Assembly: GCA_009668205.1 (NCBI GenBank)
Contig: WJYM01000003.1
Coordinates: 62,001 to 126,000 of the forward strand
DNA: 64,000 nt
Source: Enterobacteriaceae bacterium RIT691
GTDB lineage: Bacteria > Pseudomonadota > Gammaproteobacteria > Enterobacterales > Enterobacteriaceae
Direction of reading: 5' to 3'
Shown here: piece after piece, positions 17,680-27,629 of the stretch
How positions within the stretch are numbered: position 1 is the first letter of the stretch
Layout: every line of letters begins with the position of its first letter
The notes under the pieces: generated by a model
Database searches by the model: none
What the model saw: only the letters and a program-made list of their open reading frames with translations
What the model was told of the DNA's origin: nothing
Made by a program: the position numbers and the translations under genes

Positions 17680-20004
17680 ATGCGATTCCCTCGACTGAAC
17701 AAATCCCGCTGGCGTTGGCTGGCGGGATTTCTCCTTTTACTCTGGCTGGCGGTGCTCATTGCGGATCGGATCTGGCCGTTACCGTTAAAAGTGGTCGCGC
17801 CAGCGCGGGTGGTAGTGGCGGAAGACGGCACACCGCTATGGCGTTTTGCCGATGCAGAAGGGATCTGGCGTTATCCGGTGACGATCGAGGATGTCTCCCC
17901 GCGCTATTTACAGGCGTTGATCCAGTATGAAGATCGTTGGTTCTGGGATCATCCAGGGGTCAATCCGTTCTCCGTTTTACGCGCGGCCTGGCAGGATCTG
18001 CGCGCAGGCAGAGTGATCTCCGGCGGGAGCACGCTCACCATGCAGGTGGCGCGACTGCTGGATCCTCATCCCCGCACCTTTGGCGGGAAAATCCGCCAGC
18101 TCTGGCGTGCGATTCAACTGGAATGGCATCTTGATAAGCGCCAGATCCTCACGCTGTACCTCAATCGTGCGCCTTTTGGTGGCACGCTGCAGGGAGTTGG
18201 TGCCGCAAGCTGGACCTATCTGGGAAAACCCCCGCAACAGCTGAGCTATTCAGAAGCGGCACTGCTGGCCGTTTTGCCACAGGCACCGAGCCGTTTAAGG
18301 CCCGACCGCTGGCCGGAGCGCGCGCAGGCGGCGCGTGACAAAGTGCTGGATCGCATGGTCACGCAAAAAGTGTGGTCAGCGCAGGACGTGAAAGAGGCAC
18401 GTCAGGAACCGGTGTGGCTGTTCCCACGCCAGGTGCCGCAGCTGGCCCCGCTGTTCTCCCGACGCGTGCTGGCGGGGAGCCTAAATGAAAAAGTGGTGAC
18501 CACGCTGGATGCCGGGCTGCAACGGCAGCTGGAAGAGCTGGCGTTAAACTGGAAATCCCGTTTGCCGCCGCGCAGTTCGATGGCGATGATCGTGGTCGAT
18601 CACACCACGATGAAAGTTCGCGGCTGGGTGGGGTCGGCTGACATTAATGACGACAGCCGCTTTGGTCATGTGGATATGGTCAGTGCGGTGCGATCGCCCG
18701 GATCGGTGCTAAAACCCTTTATTTACGGCCTCGCCATGGACGAAGGGCTAATTCACCCCGCCTCGTTACTGCAGGATGTTCCGCGCCGTTTCAGCGACTA
18801 CCGGCCGGGAAACTTTGACAGCGGTTTTCACGGCCCGGTCAGTATGAGCGATGCGCTGGTGCGTTCTCTGAATCTACCGGCAGTCCAGGTGCTGGAAGCC
18901 TATGGGCCAAAACAGTTTGCCGCGAGGCTGCGTAATGCCGGTCTGCCGCTGATGTTACCCACTGGGGCGGAGCCGAATCTGTCGCTGATTCTGGGGGGCG
19001 CAGGGGCGAGACTTGCGGATATCACCGCCGCTTACAGCGCGTTTGCGCGTCACGGGCAGGCAGGGCGTCTGCGCCTGCTCGCCAGCGATCCGCTGGTTGA
19101 GCGGCCGCTGCTTTCACCGGGAGCGGCGTGGATTATTCGTCGTATTCTGGCGGGCGAAGAGCAGCCGTTGCCGGACGGAACGCTGCCTGCGGTGGTGCCG
19201 CTCGCCTGGAAAACGGGGACCAGTTATGGCTATCGCGATGCCTGGGCCGTGGGGATCAACGCCCGCTATCTTATCGGGATCTGGACGGGCCGCCCGGATG
19301 GCACGCCGGTGGTGGGGCAGTTTGGTTTTGTGAGCGCGGTGCCGTTATTAAATCAGGTCAGCAATATGCTGCTCGCGCGCGCCAGTAGCGCAAAAAACGG
19401 CTTACCCTCTGATCCTCGTCCTGCCTCGGTGAGCGCGGGGACGATTTGCTGGCCAGGCGGCCAGGCTCTGCCCGCGGGGGACAGCAACTGTCGTCGTCGT
19501 TTATCGACCTGGCTGCTCGATAACAGTCAACCTCCCACGCTGCTGTTGCCCGATCAGGATGGCCTGCGCGGCATCCGTTTCCCTGTCTGGCTGAACACTC
19601 AAGGGGAGCGCGTGGCGGCGGACTGCCCAGGCGCCAGAGCGCAAACGCTTGATGTCTGGCCGCTCCCGCTTGAACCCTGGCTGCCTGCGGGAGAAAAACG
19701 GACTGCACGTTTACCGGCTGTATCGAAAAGCTGCCCGCCGCTGCATCAGCAGGATTTGATCCCACTGATGCTGACCGGGGTGCGTGATGGAGTGGTGCTT
19801 AAGCGCCTTCCCGGCGAAAAACAGGTCTCAATCTTGTTACAAACAACCGGAGGGCAAGGGCGGCGCTGGTGGTTCCTCAACGGTGCTCCGCTGGAGGCGG
19901 CTGGCGTGAACACCACGCTGACGCTGGCAAGCGCAGGCGAGTATCAACTGATAGTGATGGATGAGTCTGGACAGACGGCGGCGGCAAGCTTTACCCTGCA
20001 ATGA
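17680..20004 (+). CDS. pbpC: Penicillin-binding protein 1C
   Basis: A 774-residue bifunctional class-A type PBP. It has one membrane anchor (about residues 12-28), then a GT51 glycosyltransferase with QYEDRWFWDHPG and GGSTLTMQVARLL (residues about 75-130). The transpeptidase domain has SVLK with the serine at about 342 and KTGTSYGYRDAW near 511. A C-terminal BiPBP_C domain follows (about 690-774). It is tightly coupled to yfhM. E. coli PBP1C has glycosyltransferase activity and is not essential. Confidence 0.97.
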   Translation: MRFPRLNKSRWRWLAGFLLLLWLAVLIADRIWPLPLKVVAPARVVVAEDGTPLWRFADAEGIWRYPVTIEDVSPRYLQALIQYEDRWFWDHPGVNPFSVLRAAWQDLRAGRVISGGSTLTMQVARLLDPHPRTFGGKIRQLWRAIQLEWHLDKRQILTLYLNRAPFGGTLQGVGAASWTYLGKPPQQLSYSEAALLAVLPQAPSRLRPDRWPERAQAARDKVLDRMVTQKVWSAQDVKEARQEPVWLFPRQVPQLAPLFSRRVLAGSLNEKVVTTLDAGLQRQLEELALNWKSRLPPRSSMAMIVVDHTTMKVRGWVGSADINDDSRFGHVDMVSAVRSPGSVLKPFIYGLAMDEGLIHPASLLQDVPRRFSDYRPGNFDSGFHGPVSMSDALVRSLNLPAVQVLEAYGPKQFAARLRNAGLPLMLPTGAEPNLSLILGGAGARLADITAAYSAFARHGQAGRLRLLASDPLVERPLLSPGAAWIIRRILAGEEQPLPDGTLPAVVPLAWKTGTSYGYRDAWAVGINARYLIGIWTGRPDGTPVVGQFGFVSAVPLLNQVSNMLLARASSAKNGLPSDPRPASVSAGTICWPGGQALPAGDSNCRRRLSTWLLDNSQPPTLLLPDQDGLRGIRFPVWLNTQGERVAADCPGARAQTLDVWPLPLEPWLPAGEKRTARLPAVSKSCPPLHQQDLIPLMLTGVRDGVVLKRLPGEKQVSILLQTTGGQGRRWWFLNGAPLEAAGVNTTLTLASAGEYQLIVMDESGQTAAASFTLQ

Positions 20005-20100
20005 TGAGGCATTCTGCAACGTCGCGGTGCGTGTTGCTAAAAATCATCTTATTTTAAAGAAATGTTACCTTAATCCATATCCACAAGGATTATTGCTCAT

Positions 20101-20106
20101 TATAAT
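20101..20106 (+). promoter_or_regulatory. Probable -10 box of the ndk promoter
   Basis: A consensus TATAAT lies 56 bases before the ndk ATG, in an AT-rich stretch after the pbpC stop. No strong -35 is visible at 17 bases (TATCCA). The assignment rests on the -10 alone. Confidence 0.5.
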
Positions 20107-20162
20107 GCGCGCCAGGTCATACAGCGGTATGCACAACAACAGAACATTAAATAGAGGTAATC

Positions 20163-20594
20163 ATGGCTATTGAACGTACTTTTTCCATCATCAAGCCTAA
20201 TGCGGTGGCAAAAAACGTTATTGGCAGCATCTTTGCTCGCTTTGAAGCAGCAGGGTTTACAATTGTCGGTACCAAAATGTTACACCTGACCGTTGAGCAG
20301 GCTCGCGGCTTCTACGCAGAACACGACGGCAAACCTTTCTTCGACGGTCTGGTTGAATTCATGACGTCCGGTCCTATCGTTGTTTCCGTGCTGGAATGCG
20401 AAAACGCGGTACAGCGTCACCGCGATCTGCTGGGTGCAACCAACCCGGCTAACGCTCTGGCAGGTACTCTGCGTGCAGATTACGCGGACAGCTTCACTGA
20501 GAACGGTACCCACGGTTCTGACTCCGTTGAGTCTGCGAAACGTGAAATCGCCTACTTCTTCGCTGAAGGCGAAGTGTGCGCGCGTACCCGTTAA
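20163..20594 (+). CDS. ndk: Nucleoside diphosphate kinase
   Basis: A 143-residue enzyme that balances NTP and dNTP pools by passing the ATP gamma-phosphate through a phospho-histidine. The active His117 lies in NGTHGSDS. The N-terminal [13 protein letters not shown] and the GPIVVSVLE strand are standard. An AGAGGTAA ribosome site is present. A hairpin at 20669-20711 follows the gene. Confidence 0.99.
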   Translation: MAIERTFSIIKPNAVAKNVIGSIFARFEAAGFTIVGTKMLHLTVEQARGFYAEHDGKPFFDGLVEFMTSGPIVVSVLECENAVQRHRDLLGATNPANALAGTLRADYADSFTENGTHGSDSVESAKREIAYFFAEGEVCARTR

Positions 20595-20668
20595 TCGGGG
20601 ATTACATTTTATTTCACTGATGTCGCGTGCAAACGTGGCATCCGTGCGTCAGAATTTGTACAATGCAA

Positions 20669-20710
20669 CGCCCCCGGACGAGCCGATGCTCACCGGGGCG
20701 TTTCTTTTTC
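20669..20710 (+). terminator. Rho-independent terminator after ndk
   Basis: CGCCCC-CGG at 20669-20677 pairs with CCGGGGCG at 20693-20700 (one bulged C), followed directly by TTTCTTTTTC. It separates ndk from rlmN. Confidence 0.85.
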
Positions 20711-20756
20711 AACCCTCCAGGGGCCATAACGTGTAATAACGAGGCCGGAAAATATT

Positions 20757-21923
20757 ATGTCAGAATTAGTTAACACCACTGAAGTCATCACGCCTGCAGT
20801 TCCTAATAAAAACGGCAAAATCAATCTATTAGATCTCAATCGCAAGCAGATGCGAGAATTCTTCGAGCAAATGGGTGAAAAGCCTTTCCGCGCCGATCAG
20901 GTGATGAAATGGCTGTATCACTATTGCTGTGACGACTTCGATGAGATGACGGACATCAACAAAGTCCTGCGTACCAAACTCAAAGAAGTGGCCGAAATTC
21001 GCGCACCAGAAGTGGTGGAAGAGCAGCGTTCTACCGATGGCACGATTAAGTGGGCCATCGCGGTAGGCGACCAGCGCGTTGAAACCGTGTACATTCCGGA
21101 AGATGACCGCGCGACGCTGTGCGTCTCTTCACAAGTTGGCTGTGCTCTGGAGTGTAAATTCTGTTCTACCGCGCAGCAGGGTTTTAACCGTAACCTGCGC
21201 GTTTCGGAAATTATTGGCCAGGTCTGGCGTGCGGCGAAAATCATCGGCGCACAGAAGAAGACCGGTGTACGTCCGATCACCAACGTGGTGATGATGGGCA
21301 TGGGTGAGCCGCTGCTCAACCTGACTAACGTCGTACCGGCAATGGAAATCATGCTGGACGATTTCGGTTTTGGCCTGTCCAAACGCCGCGTTACGCTGTC
21401 CACCTCGGGTGTGGTTCCGGCACTGGATAAGCTCGGCGATATGATTGACGTCGCGCTGGCTATCTCTCTGCACGCGCCTAATGATGAAATTCGTGACGAA
21501 ATTGTGCCGATCAACAAAAAGTACAATATCGAAACGTTCCTGGCTGGCGTACGTCGCTATCTGGAAAAATCTAACGCCAATCAGGGCCGTGTCACCATCG
21601 AATACGTAATGCTCGATCATGTCAATGACGGGACTGAGCATGCGCACCAGCTGGCGGAACTGCTGAAAGATACGCCTTGTAAGATTAACTTGATTCCATG
21701 GAACCCGTTCCCGGGTGCGCCGTATGGACGCAGTTCGAATAGCCGCATCGATCGTTTCTCTAAAGTGCTGATGGGCTACGGTTTCACCACTATCGTGCGT
21801 AAAACTCGTGGTGATGACATTGATGCAGCCTGCGGCCAGCTGGCTGGCGACGTTATCGACCGTACCAAGCGTACAATGCGTAAACGTATGCAGGGCGAAC
21901 CGATCGACGTCAAAGCGGTCTGA
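20757..21923 (+). CDS. rlmN: 23S rRNA/tRNA (adenine-C2)-methyltransferase RlmN
   Basis: A 388-residue radical-SAM enzyme that methylates C2 of A2503 in 23S rRNA and A37 in several tRNAs. The radical-SAM CxxxCxxC is Cys129-Cys133-Cys136 ([13 protein letters not shown]). The catalytic methyl-carrying cysteine is Cys359 in [12 protein letters not shown], and the partner Cys122 is in ATLCVSSQ. It is four residues longer at the N-terminus than E. coli RlmN. rodZ follows after a 246-base gap. Confidence 0.97.
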   Translation: MSELVNTTEVITPAVPNKNGKINLLDLNRKQMREFFEQMGEKPFRADQVMKWLYHYCCDDFDEMTDINKVLRTKLKEVAEIRAPEVVEEQRSTDGTIKWAIAVGDQRVETVYIPEDDRATLCVSSQVGCALECKFCSTAQQGFNRNLRVSEIIGQVWRAAKIIGAQKKTGVRPITNVVMMGMGEPLLNLTNVVPAMEIMLDDFGFGLSKRRVTLSTSGVVPALDKLGDMIDVALAISLHAPNDEIRDEIVPINKKYNIETFLAGVRRYLEKSNANQGRVTIEYVMLDHVNDGTEHAHQLAELLKDTPCKINLIPWNPFPGAPYGRSSNSRIDRFSKVLMGYGFTTIVRKTRGDDIDAACGQLAGDVIDRTKRTMRKRMQGEPIDVKAV

Positions 21924-22169
21924 TGGACAGTGCTCCGCGCGCGTTTTTGCGCGTGGAGGCTAAAATGTTTAAGGAATAACCGAAACGCACTGATACGGTT
22001 AATAATTACGGTGCGTTTCTGCCTGGATTGAGGCAGTATGTAACGGGGCAACAACAGGTTAGCCATACGTGTTTTATACTGTCTGTCTGATGACAGGTAA
22101 CCCGAAATTTCGCGGTGCGGGCTTCGCCGGCACCTGAGCCTAAAATCTACGTACCAGCAGCTGTAGCGA

Positions 22170-23171
22170 ATGAATACTGAAGCCACTCAAGACCATGAAG
22201 CAGCAAAAACCACGGGCACGCGTCTTCGCAACGCTCGTGAACAACTCGGACTCAGCCAGCAAGCCGTTGCAGAACGCTTATGCCTGAAGGTTTCCACGGT
22301 ACGTGATATTGAAGATGACAAGGCACCCGCTGAGCTCGCTTCAACGTTCCTGCGTGGTTACATCCGTTCCTATGCCCGTCTTGTACATATCCCGGAAGAA
22401 GAACTGCTGCCAATGATGGCGAAGGAAGTGCCAGTGCGCGCGGCGAAAGTGACCCCGGGGCAGAGAATGTCTCTCGGTAAGCGTCGTAAAAAGCGTGACG
22501 GCTGGTTGATGAGCTTTACCTGGTTGGTCCTGTTTGTCGTGATTGGCCTGACCGGTGCGTGGTGGTGGCAGAACCATAAAGCCCAGCAGGAAGAGATCAC
22601 CACTATGGCGGATCAGTCCAGCGCGGAGCTGAATGCCAATAACGCGACCAGCGGTCAGGATGTGCCGCTGGATACTGGCGCCGCTCAGGGTCAGACCCCG
22701 GACGCCACCGATGATGCACAGAACGCACCAGCCCCTGATGCGACTGCACAGACACCGGCACCAGCAGACACTGCGGCACCGGCACCGACGGCTGCACAGA
22801 ACAATGCGGTGGTTGCGCCTTCCCAGGCTAACGTGGATAACACCGCAACAGCGGCGACCGCACCGGCCGCTAACGGCGCAGCGCCACTGCCGACCTCTCA
22901 GGCTGGCGTCACTCAGGCCGCTGATCCGAACGCGTTGGTCATGAACTTCAATGCTGACTGCTGGCTGGAAGTGACCGATGCGACCGGTAAAAAACTGTTC
23001 AGCGGCTTACAGCGTAAAGACGCTTCCCTGAACCTAGCGGGCCAGGCACCGTATAAACTGAAAATCGGTGCCCCCTCTGCGGTACAAATTCAGTTCCAGG
23101 GTAAACCTGTCGACCTGAGCCGCTTTATCAGAACAAACCAGGTTGCTCGTCTGACCGTGAGTGCCGAATAA
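22170..23171 (+). CDS. rodZ: Cytoskeletal shape protein RodZ
   Basis: A 333-residue bitopic inner-membrane protein that ties MreB filaments to the elongasome. The N-terminal cytoplasmic HTH_25 domain (about 15-85; [20 protein letters not shown]) binds MreB. A basic stretch and one membrane helix lie at about 112-133. The periplasmic linker (about 150-255) is very rich in Ala, Pro, Thr and Gln. A C-terminal beta domain (DUF4115) ends the protein. The gene lies between rlmN and ispG, as in E. coli. Confidence 0.96.
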   Translation: MNTEATQDHEAAKTTGTRLRNAREQLGLSQQAVAERLCLKVSTVRDIEDDKAPAELASTFLRGYIRSYARLVHIPEEELLPMMAKEVPVRAAKVTPGQRMSLGKRRKKRDGWLMSFTWLVLFVVIGLTGAWWWQNHKAQQEEITTMADQSSAELNANNATSGQDVPLDTGAAQGQTPDATDDAQNAPAPDATAQTPAPADTAAPAPTAAQNNAVVAPSQANVDNTATAATAPAANGAAPLPTSQAGVTQAADPNALVMNFNADCWLEVTDATGKKLFSGLQRKDASLNLAGQAPYKLKIGAPSAVQIQFQGKPVDLSRFIRTNQVARLTVSAE

Positions 23172-23212
23172 TCACCGACTCAGTAACAGACGCGCATCGC
23201 GGGAGATTTTTC

Positions 23213-24334
23213 ATGCATAACCAGGCTCCAATTCAACGTAGAAAATCAACACGCATTTACGTTGGGAACGTGCCTGTGGGCGATGGGGCTCCCATCGCCG
23301 TACAGTCCATGACCAACACGCGCACCACCGATGTGGAAGCGACGGTCAATCAGATCAAAGCGCTTGAGCGCGTAGGTGCAGATATCGTTCGTGTTTCTGT
23401 TCCGACGATGGATGCGGCTGAAGCCTTCAAACTGATCAAGCAACAAGTTAGCGTACCGCTGGTTGCGGATATCCACTTCGACTACCGTATCGCGCTGAAA
23501 GTGGCGGAATACGGCGTTGATTGCCTGCGTATTAACCCGGGTAATATCGGCAACGAAGAGCGTATTCGCATGGTTGTTGACTGTGCCCGTGACAAAAACA
23601 TCCCTATTCGTATCGGCGTTAACGCCGGATCACTCGAAAAAGATCTGCAGGAAAAGTACGGTGAACCTACGCCGCAGGCGCTGCTTGAATCCGCCATGCG
23701 TCACGTGGATCATCTCGATCGTCTGAACTTCGATCAGTTCAAGGTCAGCGTTAAAGCCTCTGATGTGTTCCTCGCGGTAGAGTCTTATCGTCTGCTGGCT
23801 AAGCAGATCGATCAGCCGCTGCACCTAGGGATCACCGAAGCGGGCGGGGCGCGTGCCGGTGCGGTGAAATCAGCGATCGGTCTGGGACTGCTGTTGTCTG
23901 AAGGGATCGGTGACACGCTGCGTATCTCGCTGGCAGCCGATCCGCTCGAAGAGATCAAAGTCGGCTTTGATATCCTGAAATCGCTGCGTATCCGCGCTCG
24001 CGGGATCAACTTTATTGCCTGTCCTACCTGCTCACGTCAGGAGTTTGATGTGATTGGTACGGTCAACGCCCTTGAGCAGCGCCTTGAAGACATCATCACC
24101 CCGATGGATGTTTCTATCATCGGCTGCGTGGTCAATGGCCCTGGCGAAGCGCTGGTGTCAACGCTCGGTGTCACCGGCGGCAATAAGAAAAGCGGCCTGT
24201 ATGAAGACGGCGTGCGCAAAGACCGACTGGATAACGACGACATGATTACCCAGCTGGAAACGCGCATTCGCGCGAAAGCCAGCATGTTGGATGAAGCTCG
24301 CCGTATTAACATCCAGGAAGTCGACGCGAAATAA
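23213..24334 (+). CDS. ispG: 4-hydroxy-3-methylbut-2-enyl diphosphate synthase IspG
   Basis: A 373-residue [4Fe-4S] enzyme of the MEP isoprenoid pathway, converting MEcPP to HMBPP. The N-terminal TIM barrel carries [15 protein letters not shown]. The C-terminal half holds the cluster cysteines in [10 protein letters not shown] (about 271 and 274) and [12 protein letters not shown] (about 306). The enzyme depends on clusters of the kind made by the isc operon in the same window. It is followed by a 92-base structured spacer and hisS. Confidence 0.98.
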   Translation: MHNQAPIQRRKSTRIYVGNVPVGDGAPIAVQSMTNTRTTDVEATVNQIKALERVGADIVRVSVPTMDAAEAFKLIKQQVSVPLVADIHFDYRIALKVAEYGVDCLRINPGNIGNEERIRMVVDCARDKNIPIRIGVNAGSLEKDLQEKYGEPTPQALLESAMRHVDHLDRLNFDQFKVSVKASDVFLAVESYRLLAKQIDQPLHLGITEAGGARAGAVKSAIGLGLLLSEGIGDTLRISLAADPLEEIKVGFDILKSLRIRARGINFIACPTCSRQEFDVIGTVNALEQRLEDIITPMDVSIIGCVVNGPGEALVSTLGVTGGNKKSGLYEDGVRKDRLDNDDMITQLETRIRAKASMLDEARRINIQEVDAK

Positions 24335-24426
24335 CGTATTGGGAAGCGGTGCGCTTCCCGTGTATGATTGAACCCGTGGCGCATCGGGCGTCAGGGTTCA
24401 TTTTTGTATCTATAAAGAGAAAAAAC
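24335..24426 (+). ncRNA. Candidate SroE-like RNA in the ispG-hisS spacer
   Basis: The 92 bases between ispG and hisS contain two hairpins: GGGAAGC/GCTTCCC near 24341-24359, and TGAACCC/GGGTTCA near 24367-24399, followed by TTTTTG. In E. coli the small RNA SroE is mapped to this same spacer on the same strand. The call rests on position and folding potential only. Confidence 0.45.
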
Positions 24427-25701
24427 GTGGCAAAAAACATTCAAGCCATCCGCGGCATGAACGATTATCTGCCGGGCGATACCGCTCTCTGGCAGCGCAT
24501 TGAAGGCACACTGAAACAGGTGCTCGGCAGCTACGGTTACAGCGAAATCCGTTTGCCGATTGTAGAGCAGACCCCGTTATTCAAGCGCGCCATCGGTGAA
24601 GTCACTGACGTGGTTGAAAAAGAGATGTACACCTTTGAGGACCGCAACGGCGACAGCCTGACGCTGCGCCCTGAAGGGACTGCGGGCTGCGTACGCGCCG
24701 GCATCGAGCATGGTCTTCTGTACAATCAGGAACAGCGTCTTTGGTACATCGGCCCGATGTTCCGCCACGAGCGTCCGCAGAAAGGACGCTATCGTCAGTT
24801 CCATCAGTTGGGGTGCGAAGTCTTTGGCCTGCAGGGCCCGGACATTGACGCTGAGCTTATCATGCTCACCGCCCGCTGGTGGCGTGCGCTGGGTATCTCT
24901 GAGCACGTGAGCCTCGAACTGAACTCCATCGGTTCGCTGGAAGCGCGCGCCAACTATCGTGATGCGCTGGTGGCTTATCTCGAACAGTTCAAAGAGAAAC
25001 TGGACGAAGACTGTAAGCGCCGTATGTACACCAATCCGCTGCGCGTGCTGGATTCTAAAAATCCGGATGTTCAGGCGCTGCTCGATAACGCCCCTGCGCT
25101 CGGTGACTATCTGGACGACGAGTCCCGTGAACACTTTGCTGGCCTTTGCGCGCTGCTGGATGCCGCAGGCATCCGCTACACCGTAAATCAGCGCCTGGTG
25201 CGTGGTCTCGATTACTACAACCGCACCGTGTTCGAATGGGTCACCAGCAGCCTCGGCTCGCAGGGTACCGTTTGTGCCGGCGGTCGTTATGATGGTCTGG
25301 TCGAACAGCTGGGTGGCCGTGCAACCCCATCAGTGGGTTTTGCCATGGGCCTCGAGCGCTTAGTTTTACTGGTTCAGGCAGTCAATCCGGAATTTAAAGC
25401 CGATCCTGTTGTCGATATATACCTGGTAGCCTCTGGCACCGATACTCAGTCTGCTGCGCTGCGTCTGGCTGAAGCGGTACGCGATGCGCTGCCTGGCATC
25501 AAACTGATGACCAACCACGGCGGTGGTAACTTCAAGAAGCAGTTTGCCCGCGCTGACAAGTGGGGCGCCAGCATCGCGCTGGTACTGGGTGAATCTGAAG
25601 TTGCTGAGCGTAACGTGGTGGTCAAAGATTTGCGCTCTGGTGAGCAGACGACTGTAACGCAGGATAGCGTTGCCGCGCATTTGCGCACACTGCTGGGTTA
25701 A
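24427..25701 (+). CDS. hisS: Histidyl-tRNA synthetase
   Basis: A 424-residue class-II synthetase. Motif 2 is seen in [20 protein letters not shown], the histidine-specific loops in [14 protein letters not shown] and [13 protein letters not shown], and motif 3 in [10 protein letters not shown]. The anticodon-binding domain covers about 325-424. The frame is open 26 codons further upstream, but the GTG start at 24427 (read [10 protein letters not shown]) gives exactly the E. coli length and follows an AAGAGAAAA ribosome site. Confidence 0.97.
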   Translation: MAKNIQAIRGMNDYLPGDTALWQRIEGTLKQVLGSYGYSEIRLPIVEQTPLFKRAIGEVTDVVEKEMYTFEDRNGDSLTLRPEGTAGCVRAGIEHGLLYNQEQRLWYIGPMFRHERPQKGRYRQFHQLGCEVFGLQGPDIDAELIMLTARWWRALGISEHVSLELNSIGSLEARANYRDALVAYLEQFKEKLDEDCKRRMYTNPLRVLDSKNPDVQALLDNAPALGDYLDDESREHFAGLCALLDAAGIRYTVNQRLVRGLDYYNRTVFEWVTSSLGSQGTVCAGGRYDGLVEQLGGRATPSVGFAMGLERLVLLVQAVNPEFKADPVVDIYLVASGTDTQSAALRLAEAVRDALPGIKLMTNHGGGNFKKQFARADKWGASIALVLGESEVAERNVVVKDLRSGEQTTVTQDSVAAHLRTLLG

Positions 25702-25734
25702 TCCCCCGCAATACTTATTCAGGAGAAGAACTGC

Positions 25735-26355
25735 GTGGAAGTCTACAGTAACGAGAACGAACAGGTCGACGCACTCAAGAATTTCTTTGTCGAGAACGGC
25801 AAAGCGCTCGCGGTCGGCGTGATCCTGGGGATTGGAGCGCTGGTTGGCTGGCGCTACTGGGGAACACATCAGGACAACTCGTCGCGCGAGGCTTCACAGG
25901 CCTATGAAAACGCGGTGACGACGCTGAAAGCGAATCAGCCTGAAACGTTTGCTGCTACAGAAAAATTTGCGGCAAATGAAAAGAACACGTATGGCGCTTT
26001 CGCCGCGATGGAACTGGCTCAGCAGTTTGTTGATGCCAACCAGCCAGAAAAAGCAGAACAACAGCTGCAACTCGGTCTTGCTGCCGCCTCAGACGATAAT
26101 CTGAAATCGGTGATCAGCATGCGTCTTGCCCGTCTTCAGCTGCAGCTGAAAAAGCCGGATGACGCGCTGAAAACGTTAGAAAGTATCAAAGGCGAAGGCT
26201 GGACGGCGATTGTGGCCGATCTGAAAGGCGAAATTCTGCTGAGCAAAGGCGATAAGCAGGGGGCTCGCGCCGCCTGGGAAGCCGGTGTTAAGAGTGATGC
26301 TTCACCTGCGCTCAGCGAAATGATGCGCATGAAAATGAACAATTTGTCCATCTGA
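25735..26355 (+). CDS. yfgM: Ancillary SecYEG translocon subunit YfgM
   Basis: A 206-residue inner-membrane protein with a short cytoplasmic N-terminus, one membrane helix (about 23-41, ALAVGVILGIGALVGWRYW) and a periplasmic TPR-like domain. E. coli YfgM forms a complex with PpiD at the SecYEG translocon. GTG start with an AGGAGAA ribosome site. It is followed 10 bases later by bamB, another envelope-biogenesis factor. Confidence 0.95.
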   Translation: MEVYSNENEQVDALKNFFVENGKALAVGVILGIGALVGWRYWGTHQDNSSREASQAYENAVTTLKANQPETFAATEKFAANEKNTYGAFAAMELAQQFVDANQPEKAEQQLQLGLAAASDDNLKSVISMRLARLQLQLKKPDDALKTLESIKGEGWTAIVADLKGEILLSKGDKQGARAAWEAGVKSDASPALSEMMRMKMNNLSI

Positions 26356-26365
26356 GAGGGACCCG

Positions 26366-27544
26366 ATGCAATTGCGTAAATTACTTTTGCCAGGACTGCT
26401 GTCTGTTACGTTATTGAGCGGTTGTTCACTGTTTAACAGCGAAGAAGACGTTGTGAAAATGTCCCCGCTGCCAACGGTTGCAAATCAGTTTACTCCGTCC
26501 ACTTCCTGGAGCACTTCCGTGGGTGACGGTATTGGCGATTTTTATTCTAACCTGCACCCAGTCATTGCAGATGGCATTGTCTACGCGGCCGACCGTAAAG
26601 GCACCGTGAAGGCAGTGAACAGCAACGACGGTAAAGAAGTGTGGTCCATCACGCTGGCAGAGAAAGATGGTTGGTTCTCTCGCGATGCAGCCCTGCTGTC
26701 TGGCGGTCTGACTGTTTCTGGCGGTCACGTGTACGTCGGTACCGAAAAAGCGCAGGTTTATGCGCTGAATACCGGTGACGGTAGCGTCGCGTGGCAGACC
26801 CGTGTGGCCGGTGAAGCACTGTCTCGCCCAGTGGTCAGTGACGGCATGGTGCTGGTTCACACCAGCAACGGTCAGCTGCAGGCGCTGAACGAAAGCGACG
26901 GCGCAGTAAAATGGACCGTTAACCTTGATATGCCAGCGCTGTCACTGCGCGGTGAATCTGCACCAGCAACCGCCTTTGGTGCTGCCATTGTTGGCGGCGA
27001 CAACGGTCGCGTGAACGCCGTGCTGATGCAGCAAGGTCAGCTGATTTGGCAGCAGCGTATTTCTCAGGCCACCGGGCCGACCGAAATTGACCGTCTGAGC
27101 GATGTCGATACCACTCCTGTGATCGCCAACGGCGTGGTGTATGCCCTGGCGTATAACGGTAACCTGACGGCGCTGGATCTGCGCAGCGGTCAAATCATGT
27201 GGAAACGTGAGCTTGGCTCGGTGAATGACTTTGTTGTCGACGGTAACCGCATCTATCTGGTTGATCAGAACGACCGCGTTCTGGCGCTGACCACTGACGG
27301 TGGCGTTACCCTGTGGACACAAAGCGATCTGCTGCATCGTCTGCTGACCGCTCCGGTGTTGTATAATGGAAGTCTGGTGGTGGGTGATAGCGAAGGCTAC
27401 ATGCACTGGCTGGATCCGCAGGACGGACACTTTGTCGCTCAGCAGAAGGTAGACAGCTCCGGCTTCCTGACTGAACCTGTTCAGGCAGACGGCCAGCTGG
27501 TTATCCAGGCGAAAGACGGTACGCTGTACTCAATTACGCGTTAA
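26366..27544 (+). CDS. bamB: Outer-membrane assembly lipoprotein BamB
   Basis: A 392-residue BAM-complex lipoprotein. The signal peptide ends in the lipobox LSGC with Cys20. The mature part is an eight-bladed PQQ-type beta-propeller, seen as repeated blades such as GIVYAADRKGTVKAVNSNDG and VYVGTEKAQVYALNTGDG. It binds BamA POTRA domains and helps fold outer-membrane proteins. Its place between yfgM and der is conserved. Confidence 0.98.
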   Translation: MQLRKLLLPGLLSVTLLSGCSLFNSEEDVVKMSPLPTVANQFTPSTSWSTSVGDGIGDFYSNLHPVIADGIVYAADRKGTVKAVNSNDGKEVWSITLAEKDGWFSRDAALLSGGLTVSGGHVYVGTEKAQVYALNTGDGSVAWQTRVAGEALSRPVVSDGMVLVHTSNGQLQALNESDGAVKWTVNLDMPALSLRGESAPATAFGAAIVGGDNGRVNAVLMQQGQLIWQQRISQATGPTEIDRLSDVDTTPVIANGVVYALAYNGNLTALDLRSGQIMWKRELGSVNDFVVDGNRIYLVDQNDRVLALTTDGGVTLWTQSDLLHRLLTAPVLYNGSLVVGDSEGYMHWLDPQDGHFVAQQKVDSSGFLTEPVQADGQLVIQAKDGTLYSITR

Positions 27545-27571
27545 GTCCATTCGCAAGACGCTTTGCAAGAC

Positions 27572-27608
27572 GGCTCCTGTTTGAAGCAGGGGCCGTTTTA
27601 CTGTTTTT
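27572..27608 (+). terminator. Terminator-like hairpin after bamB
   Basis: GGCTCCTG at 27572-27579 pairs with CAGGGGCC at 27586-27593 (one G-T pair), followed by GTTTTACTGTTTTT. It lies in the 85-base gap before der. Confidence 0.75.
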
Positions 27609-27629
27609 AGATTTTATGAGGCATTTAAC

